Shown piece after piece: positions 17,668-27,654 of a stretch of 64,000 nt of DNA (positions within the stretch are counted from its first letter, which is position 1; each line of letters opens with the position of its first letter). Position numbers and translations under genes: made by a program. The notes below the pieces were generated by a model. The model did no database searches and had not been told where the DNA came from. It saw nothing but the letters and a program-made list of their open reading frames with translations. Origin of the DNA: Paracoccaceae bacterium (GTDB taxonomy: Bacteria; Pseudomonadota; Alphaproteobacteria; Rhodobacterales; Rhodobacteraceae); contig JAPPHA010000032.1 of the NCBI GenBank assembly GCA_028874915.1, forward strand, positions 167,176 to 231,175, read 5' to 3'.

Positions 17668-20085
17668 TCATCCCCTGAGGACCGCGCCGGTTGCCGCCGC
17701 GACCTTGTCCACGATCCGCGCCGAAACGGCGTCGATTTCGGCATCGGTCAGGCTCCGATCGACCGGTTGAATGCTGACGTTGATGGCGATCGACTTGCGA
17801 CCAGCCCCGAGCACCGCTTCGGCCTTCGGGCCGGTGAATTCGTCGAAAACCGAAACCCTGGTAATCATCGTCTTGTCGGCATTCCGAGCCGCAATGACGA
17901 TCCCCGCGGCCTCGGCATCGGCCTCGACGACGAAGGCGAAATCCCTCTCCACGGCCTGCAGCTCGTGGACGTGAAACGCCGGACGTGCCGCCGACCCGCC
18001 ACGCGGCACCGGAATTGCATCCAGATGCAGCGTGAAGGCCACCGCCGGGCCCGTGACCCCGGCCTCGTGCAACCGTCCCGGATGCAATTCGCCGAAAGTG
18101 GCGAGAACGGTCTTCGGGCCCAGTTTGAGGACCCCGGACCGCCCCGGATGCCACCAGGGATCGGCGGCACGGGCCACCGTCACCCGGCCTGGGGCGCCAA
18201 TGACAGCAAGTGCGGCATCGGCATCGGCGCGGGCATCCCGGACATCGACCGGCCGCCGGTCGCCATAGGGGTCACGCGGGCCCGTGCAGCCGACAAGCAA
18301 ACCGGTCGCCTGGACAGTCTGGTCTTCCGGCTCGCCGCCGAAGAAAACTGGCCCCACCTCGAAAAGCGCCTGATCCATGTGCCCCCGCGACTGGTTGCGG
18401 GCTGCCGCCCGCAACAGGCCAGGGATCAGGTCCGGACGCATGTGGCTCATGTCGCTGGCAATCGGATTGGCCAGACGCGAATGGTCCGATCCGCCAAATC
18501 GGAGCGCCGAGTCCCGGTCAATGAAGGAATAGGTCACGCATTCATCGAAGCCCAGGGCGGCAATGGCCCGGCGGATCCGTGACTCGCGGCGCTGCGACGG
18601 GGTCAGAACCGGCCGCGTAACGCCGAGTGTCTTCCGGGGAAGTTCGATCCCCCTGAGCCGGCCGAGCGAACGGACGCGCGCGATCTCTTCCACCAGATCG
18701 GCCTCTCCCCGGATGTCGGGCCGCCAGCTCGGGACATGGGCCTGGCCGTTCTCCACACGGAATCCGAGCGCCGTCAGAATGGCCTCCTGATCCGTCGCAC
18801 CGACATCCATGCCGGCCAATGACCGCACGCGTTCCGGATCCAGCCGATAGCTTCGCGCCGTCTTCGGGATCTCCCCGGCGCGAACCACCTTCGAGGCCTC
18901 ACCGCCGCAGATGTCGATGATCATCCGGGTTGCAAGTTCCAGCCCGGGTTCCGCGAACTCGGGGTCAACGCCGCGTTCGAACCGATAGCGTGCGTCGGAA
19001 CTGATTTTCAACCGCCGGCCGGTGGAGGCGATCATGACCGGATCCCAGAGCGCGCTCTCCAGGAAGATCGTGGTGCTGGCTTCCGTGCAGCCCGTCTCCT
19101 TCCCGCCCATGATTCCGGCGATGCTCTCCGGTCCCTTGGCATCGCCGATGATCATCATCCCCGCTTCGAAGACATGGGAGGCATCGTCAAGGGCCGTGAT
19201 CGTCTCGCCACCACGTGCGAAACTGACCCTGAGGTCTCCGGTGACAGCATCGGCGTCGAAAGCGTGCAGAGGCCGGTTCCGGTCGTGGGTCACGTAATTG
19301 GTAATGTCCACGACCGCCGAAATCGGCCGCAACCCGATTGCCCGAAGACGCCTTTGCAGCCACTCCGGCGACGGGCCGTTCCGGACGCCGCGGATGACCC
19401 GGCCCAGGAAGGCCGGACACCCCCGCGCCTGTACTTCCGCGTCAATCGAGACTCCGATCGACGAGGGAAACTGGCCGGGAACCGGCACGATCTCCGAGTT
19501 GCGCAGCGTCCCGAGTCCGCGGGCGGCGAGATCCCGTGCGACACCCCGAATCCCAAGTGCATCCGGTCGGTTCGGCGTCACTGCGAAGTCGATAACCGGG
19601 TCATTCAGCCCGGCATAGTCAATGAACCGTTCGCCAAGCGGCGCATTGTCGGGGAGGTCGACGATGCCGTCGTGGTCATCGTTGATCATCAACTCACGGC
19701 CGGAACACAACATTCCGTTCGATTCGACACCACGGATCATGCCACGTCGGAGATCCAGGCCGGTCCCCGGGATGTGGGTGCCGACAGGTGCGAAGACGCC
19801 GATGAGTCCGGTCCGCGCATTGGGCGCACCACAAACGACCTGGACGGTCTCGCTCGGCCCGTCATGACCCGTCGGCCAGGTTTCCACCCGGCAGAGGCGA
19901 AGACGGTCGGCGTTCGGGTGCGGCGTCGCTTCTATGACCCGGCAGATTCTGAAGGGCCCGTAAGTTTCAACCGGATCGTCGACACCCTCGACTTCGAGAC
20001 CCAGGTCGGTCAGCGCCTCGCAGATCTCTGCGAGCGGCACGTCCGTTTCCAGATGGTCCTTGAGCCAGGTCAGCGTGAATTTCAT
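17668..20085 (-). CDS. pheT: Phenylalanine-tRNA ligase beta subunit
   Basis: 805 residues, full length. It forms the alpha2-beta2 enzyme with PheS that charges tRNA-Phe. Domain order: N-terminal MKFTLTWLKDHL, tRNA-binding OB domain (about 40-150), B3/B4 editing domain, B5 domain, catalytic-like core and C-terminal FDX-ACB anticodon-binding domain (about 710-805, ending SARIVDKVAAATGAVLRG). It lies 87 nt downstream of pheS in the rpmI-rplT-pheS-pheT operon. An AAAGGAAAG-type SD precedes the ATG. Confidence 0.97.
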   Translation of the reverse strand: MKFTLTWLKDHLETDVPLAEICEALTDLGLEVEGVDDPVETYGPFRICRVIEATPHPNADRLRLCRVETWPTGHDGPSETVQVVCGAPNARTGLIGVFAPVGTHIPGTGLDLRRGMIRGVESNGMLCSGRELMINDDHDGIVDLPDNAPLGERFIDYAGLNDPVIDFAVTPNRPDALGIRGVARDLAARGLGTLRNSEIVPVPGQFPSSIGVSIDAEVQARGCPAFLGRVIRGVRNGPSPEWLQRRLRAIGLRPISAVVDITNYVTHDRNRPLHAFDADAVTGDLRVSFARGGETITALDDASHVFEAGMMIIGDAKGPESIAGIMGGKETGCTEASTTIFLESALWDPVMIASTGRRLKISSDARYRFERGVDPEFAEPGLELATRMIIDICGGEASKVVRAGEIPKTARSYRLDPERVRSLAGMDVGATDQEAILTALGFRVENGQAHVPSWRPDIRGEADLVEEIARVRSLGRLRGIELPRKTLGVTRPVLTPSQRRESRIRRAIAALGFDECVTYSFIDRDSALRFGGSDHSRLANPIASDMSHMRPDLIPGLLRAAARNQSRGHMDQALFEVGPVFFGGEPEDQTVQATGLLVGCTGPRDPYGDRRPVDVRDARADADAALAVIGAPGRVTVARAADPWWHPGRSGVLKLGPKTVLATFGELHPGRLHEAGVTGPAVAFTLHLDAIPVPRGGSAARPAFHVHELQAVERDFAFVVEADAEAAGIVIAARNADKTMITRVSVFDEFTGPKAEAVLGAGRKSIAINVSIQPVDRSLTDAEIDAVSARIVDKVAAATGAVLRG

Positions 20086-20172
20086 CCGGACATCACTTTC
20101 CTTTTCGCGACCGCCGTCTGTGCCATCGGCCGACGCACCACCATCCCTGCCTGACGCCCGCTCTGCTCCGGA

Positions 20173-21303
20173 TCATCGATGCGGACGGCTCAGGCCGCCG
20201 GAAAGGGACGGCACGTCCAGAGGCCGGAATCCGTAGTGTCGGAGCCAGGGCAGCTGGCACTCGAAGAACGCCCGGAGGTCCGGAATTCCGTACTTGAGCA
20301 TCGCAAGCCGGTCGATTCCCAAACCGAAGGCGAATCCCTGCCAGCAATCCGGGTCGACTCCGCCCGCCGTCAGCACCCCGGGATGCACCATCCCGCAGCC
20401 CAGGATCTCGAGCCAGTCGTCGCCGGTTCCGATCTGGAGCCGGCCGCCGGCCCAGCTGCAGCGGATGTCTACCTCGGCGGAGGGTTCCGTGAAGGGAAAA
20501 TGCGAAGCGCGGAATCGGAGTTCGACCCCGTCAACCTCGAAAAAGCTGCGGCAAAACTCTTCCAGCGTCCATTTCAGGTGGGCCATGGAGATGTCGCGAT
20601 CGATGCAGAGCCCCTCGATCTGGTGGAACATCGGTGTGTGGGTCTGGTCGTAATCCGCCCGATAGACCCGGCCTGGCGCGATCACCCGGCAGGGCGCCCC
20701 ATGGGCCTGCATGTGGCGGATCTGGACCGGAGATGTGTGAGTCCTGAGCACATGCGGCGGGCGCCCGTCATCGGTAGACGCGTCAGCGGCATTTTCCGCG
20801 TTGACCGGTTCCCGGTGCATGTAGAAGGTGTCATGTTCCTGGCGGGCCGGATGCTCCGGCGGCATGTTCAGCGCATCGAAATTGTGCCAGTCGGTTTCGA
20901 TCTGCGGCCCCTCGGCGACGGCGAAGCCAAGATCGGAAAAGATCACGATCGCCTCCTCGGTCACCTGCGAGACCGGATGAATGGACCCGCTCCGCCGCGC
21001 CCGGCCGGGCATCGTGACATCCAGCCATTCCCCGCGAAGCCGGTCCTCAAGCGCCACTGCGGCGAGTTGGTCCTGACGTTCGGAGAGCGCCCGGTTGATC
21101 TCGTCCTTGAGGGCATTCAGCGCCGGGCCGGCCAACCGCCGCTCGTCCGGCGTCATCCGTCCCAGCTCACGCATCCGCAGCGAGACCTCGCCCCGACGGC
21201 CGACCGCCGAGACCCGGATGACCTCCAGGGCGTCCATGTCGCCGGCATCGGCGATCGCCCGGAGCAGACGGTTTCTCATCGCATCAGTTCCCGGATCCGG
21301 CAT
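20173..21303 (-). CDS. pheS: Phenylalanine-tRNA ligase alpha subunit
   Basis: 376 residues from the ATG at 21303, which has AAGGGAAGG just upstream; the frame extends further but without PheS-like sequence. Class II motifs: [19 protein letters not shown] (motif 1), [10 protein letters not shown] (motif 2) and [14 protein letters not shown] (motif 3). It catalyses Phe adenylation and transfer. Follows rplT by 148 nt and precedes pheT by 87 nt on the same strand. Confidence 0.97.
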   Translation of the reverse strand: MPDPGTDAMRNRLLRAIADAGDMDALEVIRVSAVGRRGEVSLRMRELGRMTPDERRLAGPALNALKDEINRALSERQDQLAAVALEDRLRGEWLDVTMPGRARRSGSIHPVSQVTEEAIVIFSDLGFAVAEGPQIETDWHNFDALNMPPEHPARQEHDTFYMHREPVNAENAADASTDDGRPPHVLRTHTSPVQIRHMQAHGAPCRVIAPGRVYRADYDQTHTPMFHQIEGLCIDRDISMAHLKWTLEEFCRSFFEVDGVELRFRASHFPFTEPSAEVDIRCSWAGGRLQIGTGDDWLEILGCGMVHPGVLTAGGVDPDCWQGFAFGLGIDRLAMLKYGIPDLRAFFECQLPWLRHYGFRPLDVPSLSGGLSRPHR

Positions 21304-21451
21304 GTCCTTCCCTTCACCCGGTCGGTTGTCGTGGATGATCGGCGAAAACGTTCTGGTCCACGATATCGGAGCCGGACCGGCGAACCGTCCAGCACCGTAT
21401 CGTTCTCCGGTCAACGCTTCCCGTCAGCCGGGCCCTCCCGGCGCGGCCGAT

Positions 21452-21814
21452 TCAGGCCAGCGCGTCCCGGGCGCGGGCGACAATGGTCTCGAACGCCTTG
21501 GGTTCGCGAACGGCAAGATCGGCGAGTACCTTCCTGTCGACCGCGATTCCCGCCTTTGACAGCCCGTTGACGAACCGGCTGTAGTTCAGCGACTCGTCAT
21601 ACTGGCGAACGGCTGCATTGATTCTCTGGATCCACAGGGCCCTGAAGGTCCGTTTGCGAGTCTTGCGGTCGCGCGTGGCATATTGCCGGGCGCGGTCGAC
21701 GGCCTGCTTCGCAGCCCGAAAGGTGTTGCTCCGCCGGCCATAGTAACCCTTGGCCGCCTTTATGACCTTGCGGTGACGTCTGTGGGTCTGAACGCGGTTT
21801 CTGACACGGGTCAT
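21452..21814 (-). CDS. rplT: 50S ribosomal protein L20
   Basis: 120 residues, complete. [20 protein letters not shown] is the typical start and [14 protein letters not shown] the typical end. It binds 23S rRNA early in 50S assembly and in many bacteria represses its own operon translationally. 48 nt downstream of rpmI and 148 nt upstream of pheS. Confidence 0.98.
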   Translation of the reverse strand: MTRVRNRVQTHRRHRKVIKAAKGYYGRRSNTFRAAKQAVDRARQYATRDRKTRKRTFRALWIQRINAAVRQYDESLNYSRFVNGLSKAGIAVDRKVLADLAVREPKAFETIVARARDALA

Positions 21815-21862
21815 GATCGGCTTCTCCTGCGCCTGAGCCCCTCGGTGCCCGGCAACCTAAAC

Positions 21863-22063
21863 CTAGCGGGCGTAGGGCATGTAGGACTTGATGATTCTTG
21901 TCGGCGACTTGCCGAGAATGGTCGTCCCGCGGGCGTTGCGAATGAACTTCCGGGTGCGCTTGATCATCCCGTGCCGCTTGCCGATCTGACCGGCCCTGAC
22001 GCGGCCAGTTGCGGTCATTCTGAAGCGCTTTTTGGCGCTCGACTTGGTCTTCAACTTGGGCAT
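21863..22063 (-). CDS. rpmI: 50S ribosomal protein L35
   Basis: 66 residues, [14 protein letters not shown] at the start, highly basic. GGGGAGG lies 5 nt before the ATG. First gene of rpmI-rplT-pheS-pheT; infC, often found just upstream of rpmI, is not here, and a transporter gene precedes instead. Confidence 0.97.
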   Translation of the reverse strand: MPKLKTKSSAKKRFRMTATGRVRAGQIGKRHGMIKRTRKFIRNARGTTILGKSPTRIIKSYMPYAR

Positions 22064-22139
22064 GTCCGCCTCCCCGACCCGAACAGGATCCGGATGCGAC
22101 CCGGTCGCCCCGGAAACCGCCCGCGATCCTGAAGCGCGC

Positions 22140-22168
22140 CGTATAGGGAGGAAGCCGGGCCGATGCAA
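22140..22168 (-). promoter_or_regulatory. Candidate sigma70 promoter for rpmI-rplT-pheST
   Basis: On the minus strand TTGCAT (22168-22163) and TATACG (22145-22140) are separated by exactly 17 nt, about 75 nt before the rpmI start. Each hexamer matches 4 of 6 consensus positions, fair for a GC-rich genome. Confidence 0.5.
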
Positions 22169-22241
22169 GACGGAAACCGGCCTCGCGGATCGTTCTCCGG
22201 AGAGTCCGGCGTCGCCGTTAACCACCCCCGGTTTCGGCTGG

Positions 22242-23276
22242 CTATCCGGGCCGGGCGGTCGGTGCCACTGTCGACAGGGCCTCCATGCGGCTCTCGATCC
22301 GATCGGCAAAATGGCAGGCGGCGCGATGGCCGTCGCCAAAGGCCAGGAACGGCGGCGGCGCCTGCGAACAAATCGGCTCCGCGATCGGACAGCGGGTGTG
22401 GAACCGGCAGCCTGACGGAGGATCGATTGGCGAGGGAACGTCCCCGGTGAGCACCAGGCGCCGCCGTTTGCGGCTGCGCTCGGGGTCTGGAATCGGATGG
22501 GCCGCAAGGAGCGCCAAAGTGTAGGGATGCTTCGGCGCGTTGAAGACCGCTTCGGTCGGTCCTTCTTCCGCCACCCGGCCGAGGTAGACGATCATGACCC
22601 GGTCTGCCAGCGAGCGGACCACCGCAAGGTCGTGGGAAATGAACAGATAGGAAATTCGCGACGCGTCCTGCAGTTCCCGCATCAGTGCCAGAATTTGGCC
22701 CTGGATTGAGATGTCGAGCGCCGAGACCGGTTCATCGGCAACGATGATCGACGGGCTGACGGAAATCGACCGGGCGATGGACAACCGCTGCCGCTCGCCG
22801 CCGCTGAGCTGGTGACGCGAACGGTTCAGATAACTGGGACCCGGGGACAGTCCGACCTTGTCAAACAGCCGAAGCACCTCGGTTTCCAGTTCGTCTCTGG
22901 GGACGACCCGGTTGATCAGCAACGGCTGGGAAATCATCTGGAAGGCCGTCTTCAGCGGATTCATCGAGTCATAGGGATCCTGGAAGACCATCTGGACCTG
23001 ACGCCTGTAGACCGGCCGGTCCTCGGCCGTCAGACGGTCGAGCGCCTGTCCCCGGAACCGGATCTCGCCCCCCGTCGGCCGGGTCAGTCCGGCGACAGCG
23101 CGCCCGAGCGTGGTCTTGCCGCAACCGCTCTCGCCGACGAGGGCCAGGACCTCACCCTCACCCAGCGCCAGGCTGATGCCATCGACGGCCTTGACCGTCC
23201 GCTTGTCCCGGGTCGACCAGCCGTCACTGACCGGGAAGAACACCTGCAGGTCGTCGACTTCAAGGAGGGGTTTCAC
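22242..23276 (-). CDS. Peptide-type ABC transporter ATPase (DppF/OppF-like)
   Basis: 344 residues. Walker [10 protein letters not shown] at 48-56, signature [10 protein letters not shown], Walker [13 protein letters not shown], and the C-terminal oligopeptide-transporter extension with CRFHTRCP and a later Cys pair. Cytoplasmic ATPase of the importer whose other parts lie upstream on the same strand (23286-30536). Last gene of an eight-gene operon; the ribosomal rpmI operon begins 178 nt further on. Substrate unknown. Confidence 0.93.
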   Translation of the reverse strand: MKPLLEVDDLQVFFPVSDGWSTRDKRTVKAVDGISLALGEGEVLALVGESGCGKTTLGRAVAGLTRPTGGEIRFRGQALDRLTAEDRPVYRRQVQMVFQDPYDSMNPLKTAFQMISQPLLINRVVPRDELETEVLRLFDKVGLSPGPSYLNRSRHQLSGGERQRLSIARSISVSPSIIVADEPVSALDISIQGQILALMRELQDASRISYLFISHDLAVVRSLADRVMIVYLGRVAEEGPTEAVFNAPKHPYTLALLAAHPIPDPERSRKRRRLVLTGDVPSPIDPPSGCRFHTRCPIAEPICSQAPPPFLAFGDGHRAACHFADRIESRMEALSTVAPTARPG

Positions 23277-23285
23277 CGGACCCGG

Positions 23286-24248
23286 TCACTCATGCAGCAG
23301 GCAGCGGACCTGGTTGCCATTGGCAAGACGGACCACGGCGGGTTCGACCGTTGTGCATTCGGCCATCACCCGGGAACAGCGCGGATGAAAGCGGCAGCCC
23401 GACGGCACTTCGACCCGGCTCGGGGGACGCCCCCGTATGGTCCGGAACCGGTCAGCGCGCCGGTCAAAGAGTAGCGCGCAGTCCAGTAGCGCCTCCGTGT
23501 AGGGATGCCGGGGCGACTCGAAGAGGTCGAAGATGCTGGCTTCCTCCACGATCTGGCCGGCATACATGACGTAGACGCGTTCGCAGTACTCGGCCACCAG
23601 GCCGAGATTGTGGGTGATGAGCAGGAGCGCAGTGCCAAGCTCGCTGCAAAGCTGTCGGAGCAGGTGCATGATCTGGGCCTGGATCGTGACATCGAGCGCG
23701 GTTGTCGGTTCGTCGGCGATCAACAGGCTCGGACGGCAGGAAATGGCAATGGCGATCAGGGCACGCTGGCGCATGCCGCCACTCAACTGGTGCGGATAAT
23801 AGTCGGCGACGGTCTCCGGATTGGGCAACTGGACCATGTCGAGCGTCTCGATGGCCTTGCGTCGCGCATCCGACCACCGGATTTTCTGATGGATGCGGAT
23901 GGCCTCGGCGATTTGCTCGCCGACCCGGATCAGCGGGTTGAGAAACGTCATCGGCTCCTGAAACACCATGCTCATCTCGACGCCACGCAGACGTGTCATC
24001 GCGGCGGCGTCGAGAGTCAGGACATCGCGGTCATCAAGGAGGACCCTGCCGCCGACGATTCGACCCGGGTTCGAGATCAGCCGCATGATTGAAAAGGCGG
24101 TCGTGCTCTTCCCGGAACCGGATTCGCCGACCAGGGCGACAGCCTCGCCCCGGCGTATGGTCAGGGAGACGTTGTCGACGGCCCGCACGGTCTGGCCCTC
24201 TGACAGGTAGTGGGTACTCAGCCCTTCGACCCGCAGCAGTTCGGTCAT
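23286..24248 (-). CDS. Peptide-type ABC transporter ATPase (DppD/OppD-like)
   Basis: 320 residues from the ATG at 24248 (residues before it in the frame are Arg/Cys-rich and not ABC-like). Walker [10 protein letters not shown] at 41-49, signature [12 protein letters not shown], Walker [13 protein letters not shown], and C-terminal CRFHPRCS. Partner of the DppF-type ATPase 9 nt downstream. The Q-loop area reads [14 protein letters not shown] 105-nt gap separates it from the ComA-like gene upstream. Confidence 0.93.
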   Translation of the reverse strand: MTELLRVEGLSTHYLSEGQTVRAVDNVSLTIRRGEAVALVGESGSGKSTTAFSIMRLISNPGRIVGGRVLLDDRDVLTLDAAAMTRLRGVEMSMVFQEPMTFLNPLIRVGEQIAEAIRIHQKIRWSDARRKAIETLDMVQLPNPETVADYYPHQLSGGMRQRALIAIAISCRPSLLIADEPTTALDVTIQAQIMHLLRQLCSELGTALLLITHNLGLVAEYCERVYVMYAGQIVEEASIFDLFESPRHPYTEALLDCALLFDRRADRFRTIRGRPPSRVEVPSGCRFHPRCSRVMAECTTVEPAVVRLANGNQVRCLLHE

Positions 24249-24353
24249 GGCCGGTTTGTCCCGACGGCAGTGGCGGGCGCAGCTGCAGCGCCGGGACCGC
24301 CCCATGGCGGCCCCGGTCGTCGCCCCCGCCCGCCGATGCGTGCGGGAGCAGGC

Positions 24354-25166
24354 CTATTGATAGTCCATGCCACCGGTCTTGGAATTGATGTTGATGCCGA
24401 CGCCGCGGCGCAACGCCTCGAGCGGGAACACCCAGTCGAACATCAGGTTGGCGATGTTCACATCAGGCCCGAACTGGTTGACAAGCCAGATTTCCGAGTC
24501 GCGGATCTGGTGTGTATGGCCACCCCAGATCGGAATCGCCCAGACTTCGAAGATCAGGTCCTTCATATCGATTTCAGCGAGCAAGGCGTCGAAAAGGTCC
24601 TGGCGGATTTCGCCACGGGGCGAGCGGATTTCGGCGGTGTCGACGGTGACCTTCCAGGCGCCGAGGTCCATGCAGGCTTTTACATCGTCGACGATGTCCT
24701 GGATGGAATGTTGCTCACCGCCGCCGGATTCCGGAATGACCGCGATTCCGGCATCGACAACCGACTTGATGTGGCGGTTCTTTTCCTCCCGGGTCCAGTC
24801 ACTGCGGCTGTCGGAGACTTCGACATAGTCGAACCCGATTTCCTTGCAATGCTCAAGATATTCGTCGACCTTTCCCAGCTTGGCCGCATACTCGAAAAAA
24901 ATCCCGCCCGGCTGCACCTTGACATTGGCGTTGTGGTAGATCTCGACCTTACGTTTCAGCAAGTCCAGCGGATAGATGGCCGCGAATCCGAGAACGACCT
25001 TGGCGACATCGACGAATTCGCCTGTATGTTCCAGGTAGTCCGCCTGTTGCCCGAGTGGCAGCCCCCAGTCGCAGATTTCGCTGATTCCGCAGTCCCGCGG
25101 TTTCGGCCGGGGATCGCTTGTCAGGGGCAGACGGTTGAACGCGCGTGTGATTTCCGATGTCGACAT
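24354..25166 (-). CDS. ComA (phosphosulfolactate synthase)-like TIM-barrel protein
   Basis: 270 residues from the ATG at 25166, with GAGGA upstream. Early KPRDCGISEICDWGLPLG, the middle VKVQPGGIFFEYA and KVDEYLEHCKEIGFDYVEVS follow the ComA/(2R)-phospho-3-sulfolactate synthase family, whose characterised members add sulfite to phosphoenolpyruvate. The later part departs: where typical members have an Glu-Ala-Arg-Glu-Ser-Gly-like stretch this protein reads KVTVDTAEIRS. So the fold is well supported but the reaction may differ (for example the reverse C-S cleavage, or another substrate). It sits between an MmgE/PrpD gene and ABC ATPases, implying catabolism of the imported solute. Coenzyme M synthesis is unlikely here. 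Confidence 0.8.
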   Translation of the reverse strand: MSTSEITRAFNRLPLTSDPRPKPRDCGISEICDWGLPLGQQADYLEHTGEFVDVAKVVLGFAAIYPLDLLKRKVEIYHNANVKVQPGGIFFEYAAKLGKVDEYLEHCKEIGFDYVEVSDSRSDWTREEKNRHIKSVVDAGIAVIPESGGGEQHSIQDIVDDVKACMDLGAWKVTVDTAEIRSPRGEIRQDLFDALLAEIDMKDLIFEVWAIPIWGGHTHQIRDSEIWLVNQFGPDVNIANLMFDWVFPLEALRRGVGININSKTGGMDYQ

Positions 25167-25240
25167 GGTCAAGTCCTCATTCCGTTTGTCGGGTTTCCCG
25201 GATGGCCGGGATGTCGTGGGATTCTCCACTTGGTGTCGCA

Positions 25241-25274
25241 AGCGCCGACCGACGGTCCACCTCCGGCCGGCGCT
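25241..25274 (-). promoter_or_regulatory. Intercistronic hairpin between MmgE/PrpD and ComA-like genes
   Basis: Arms AGCGCCGACC (25241-25250) and GGCCGGCGCT (25265-25274) form a 10-bp stem on the minus-strand RNA with one G-U pair and a 14-nt loop. It begins 5 nt after the MmgE/PrpD stop. Probably an mRNA-stability or attenuation element. Confidence 0.5.
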
Positions 25275-25278
25275 CCGG

Positions 25279-26679
25279 TCAGTGGACCGTGGGTAAGCGG
25301 GCGGCTCGCATGCGCCCGACAACCGGGCGAATGCCGAGCGTGTCCACGTTCCGGGCCTCCTCCGCGAGGCCCCGCAGGGCATCAGGTGACAGCGCATCGC
25401 GGCCCGCCTCCTGGAGCTTGTCGTCCTGCTCTTCGGCGACGAACGGCCGGGCGCGCGAGCCCCGAAGCGCCGTGACTTCCTTTTCGCGGACCGAGCCGTC
25501 GTCAAGCGTCATGCGGACTCGATGGGGCCACCACCAGGTCTCGTCGGGAACCGGTTCCGTTCTCGGATTGACGCGGACGGTCCGGGTCTTCTCCAGGACG
25601 ACCTGATCGCTCACGACCTGGTTCGGGTCAAAGTCCTTGAGCGCAATGCGGCCCCGGGTGAGCGCCACGGACAGCGTGTAGGGAATGCTGAACTGGGCCG
25701 CGACCCGGGGGTCATCGCCGGGTTCAAAAGGACGGCCGCAAAGATCGAAAACGATTTGCGAGGACTCGACGTCGACTGCGCGGACCCGTTCCGGCAGCTC
25801 CGGATCCTCGGCCATCATGTCGAAGGTCAGGTCCAGCCCCGGATGTGTCGACCGGCAACTGGGATACGGCTTGATGCTGGTCTCGGCGACACTGTAGCGG
25901 GTTCCGATCCCCGAGAGTCCCGAATCCAGATCCGCCCGGCCCTCGGCAAACAGGACATTGAGACCGTATTTTCCGGTCAGGAAATTGGCCGAACCCTTGA
26001 TGCCGGCCTCGGCGCTGTAGGCGCTCTGGACTGCCTGCCCGGCCGAAATCCCGCAAAGGATGTTCTTGCCGTTGACCCGGTCGGTGAGCGGCTGACGGCT
26101 CAACCCCGCCTGTTCGGCGGCAATTCCCATGGCCGACATGATGCCGTCCTCACCGAGGCCGAGAAGCCGGGCGGCACCGGCGGCGGCGCCGATATGTGCA
26201 GGAACGCCAGTCGCCATCACGCCGTCATGATAGTGCGGGTTGAGAGTGGCTCCCACCTGGCAGGCGATGTCAAAGGCCACGGTCGCGGCGGCGACGAATT
26301 CGCGTCCTGCCGTCTCTCCCTCGTCAAGTCCGGCCGCTTCGGCGACAGCGAGAAGCGTCGGGAAGATCACGGCGCTCGCATGCACCGCCGAGTCGTCATG
26401 CGTGTCGTCCCATTCCCACCAATGGGCCATCACGCCGCCGACAAAAGCCGCCGACGGGGCCGGCAACCGAAGGGGACTCCCGGCGACCGAACTTTCCTCG
26501 GCCCCGCCCCAGGCGACGTGCCGGGCCAGAAGGTTGCGGCATTCCTCGCTCCTCAACCCTGCGAGAATGACGCCGGCCGTGTCGATCAGCAGCGTCGACA
26601 CGGCGTCACGGGCCTCGCCCGGAATAGCCTCCCACTGCAGTCCCGCGGCGTGCCGGGCCAATCGGTCTTCATGTGTCAT
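25279..26679 (-). CDS. MmgE/PrpD family protein
   Basis: 466 residues from the ATG at 26679 with GAGGAAGGAGA upstream. The family includes 2-methylcitrate dehydratase, cis-aconitate decarboxylase and iminodisuccinate epimerase: cofactor-independent enzymes acting on di- or tricarboxylates. Landmarks: DTAGVILAGL, the His/Asp-rich WEWDDTHDDSAVHASAV (putative active-site region near 115), HIGAAAGAARLLGL and KPYPSCRSTHPGLD. Catalytic class within the family cannot be told. It lies between the permease genes and the ComA-like gene in the transporter operon. Confidence 0.9.
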   Translation of the reverse strand: MTHEDRLARHAAGLQWEAIPGEARDAVSTLLIDTAGVILAGLRSEECRNLLARHVAWGGAEESSVAGSPLRLPAPSAAFVGGVMAHWWEWDDTHDDSAVHASAVIFPTLLAVAEAAGLDEGETAGREFVAAATVAFDIACQVGATLNPHYHDGVMATGVPAHIGAAAGAARLLGLGEDGIMSAMGIAAEQAGLSRQPLTDRVNGKNILCGISAGQAVQSAYSAEAGIKGSANFLTGKYGLNVLFAEGRADLDSGLSGIGTRYSVAETSIKPYPSCRSTHPGLDLTFDMMAEDPELPERVRAVDVESSQIVFDLCGRPFEPGDDPRVAAQFSIPYTLSVALTRGRIALKDFDPNQVVSDQVVLEKTRTVRVNPRTEPVPDETWWWPHRVRMTLDDGSVREKEVTALRGSRARPFVAEEQDDKLQEAGRDALSPDALRGLAEEARNVDTLGIRPVVGRMRAARLPTVH

Positions 26680-26820
26680 GGCTTGTCTCCTTCCTCCTCT
26701 CGATGTCCGGAACGCCACATGTCCGGCCCGGTGCCGCGCGGACCCTCCAGGCGTCACTCCCGCCGTTCCTGCGGGGCCGGCACGGGCGGAGCCGGTTCCG
26801 GTCGGTCATCAATCCCTGTC

Positions 26821-27654
26821 CTATCGTTCTTCCACCACCTGCGGATTGATCACGTCGTTGAGGCCGTCGCCGATCAGGTTGGTGCTGAGCACGGCCAGAA
26901 AGATCAGCAGCCCCGGGAACAGGGCCGCCCACCAGGCGAACTGGATGAAGGGCCGTGACTGATACAGCATGACGCCCAGGCTGACCCGGCTGGGATCGCC
27001 GAGACCGAGGAAACTGAGACCCGCCTCGGTCAGCATGGCGCGGCCGACCAGCAGCGTGCTGCTGACAATGATCGGTCCCATGGCGTTGGGAAGGATTTCA
27101 CGAAAGATGACCGTGGAGTCGCTGGCGCCACTCAACCTGGCGGCGTCCACGAACTGCCGCGACTTGAGCGACAGGAACTCGGCGCGGGTCAGCCGGGCAA
27201 TTGCCGGCCAGGAGAGGACGGCGATCGCAACAATGATGTTGACGACGCTGGCGCTGAACAGGGCGACCAGGACGACGGCCAGGAAGAACTGCGGCACAAC
27301 CTGGAACAGCTCCGTGATGCGCATCAGGGCATGATCCATCAGACCGCCGAAATACCCGGACATGCTGCCGACCAGAATTCCGAGGAACGTCGAGGCCAAT
27401 GCCGCGACGACGCCGACCAGGAGTGATACGCGAACACCGAAGACGGCCCGGCTGAACACGTCCCGTCCCAGTTCATCGGTCCCCATGAAGTGCACCGTAC
27501 CCGGCGCCAGTGCACGCCGGTCGATTCCGACAATCTCGGGGTCGAAGGGTGCCACGACGGGTCCGAGGACCGACACCAGGACCAGGACGACCAGGATGAC
27601 GAGGCCAAGGACCGACAGCCAGTTCCGGAAATAGAGCCGCCAGTGCTCGGTCAT
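26821..27654 (-). CDS. ABC transporter permease, DppC-type
   Basis: 277 residues, normal for the family. An N-terminal membrane anchor (LSVLGLVILVVLVLVSVLG) is followed by MGTDELGRDVFSRAVFGVRVS, the EAA loop DAARLSGASDSTVIFREILPN and LSFLGLGDPSRVSLG. Its ATG overlaps the upstream permease stop (27651-27654), so translation is coupled. Inner-membrane channel half of the eight-gene operon's importer. Confidence 0.94.
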   Translation of the reverse strand: MTEHWRLYFRNWLSVLGLVILVVLVLVSVLGPVVAPFDPEIVGIDRRALAPGTVHFMGTDELGRDVFSRAVFGVRVSLLVGVVAALASTFLGILVGSMSGYFGGLMDHALMRITELFQVVPQFFLAVVLVALFSASVVNIIVAIAVLSWPAIARLTRAEFLSLKSRQFVDAARLSGASDSTVIFREILPNAMGPIIVSSTLLVGRAMLTEAGLSFLGLGDPSRVSLGVMLYQSRPFIQFAWWAALFPGLLIFLAVLSTNLIGDGLNDVINPQVVEER

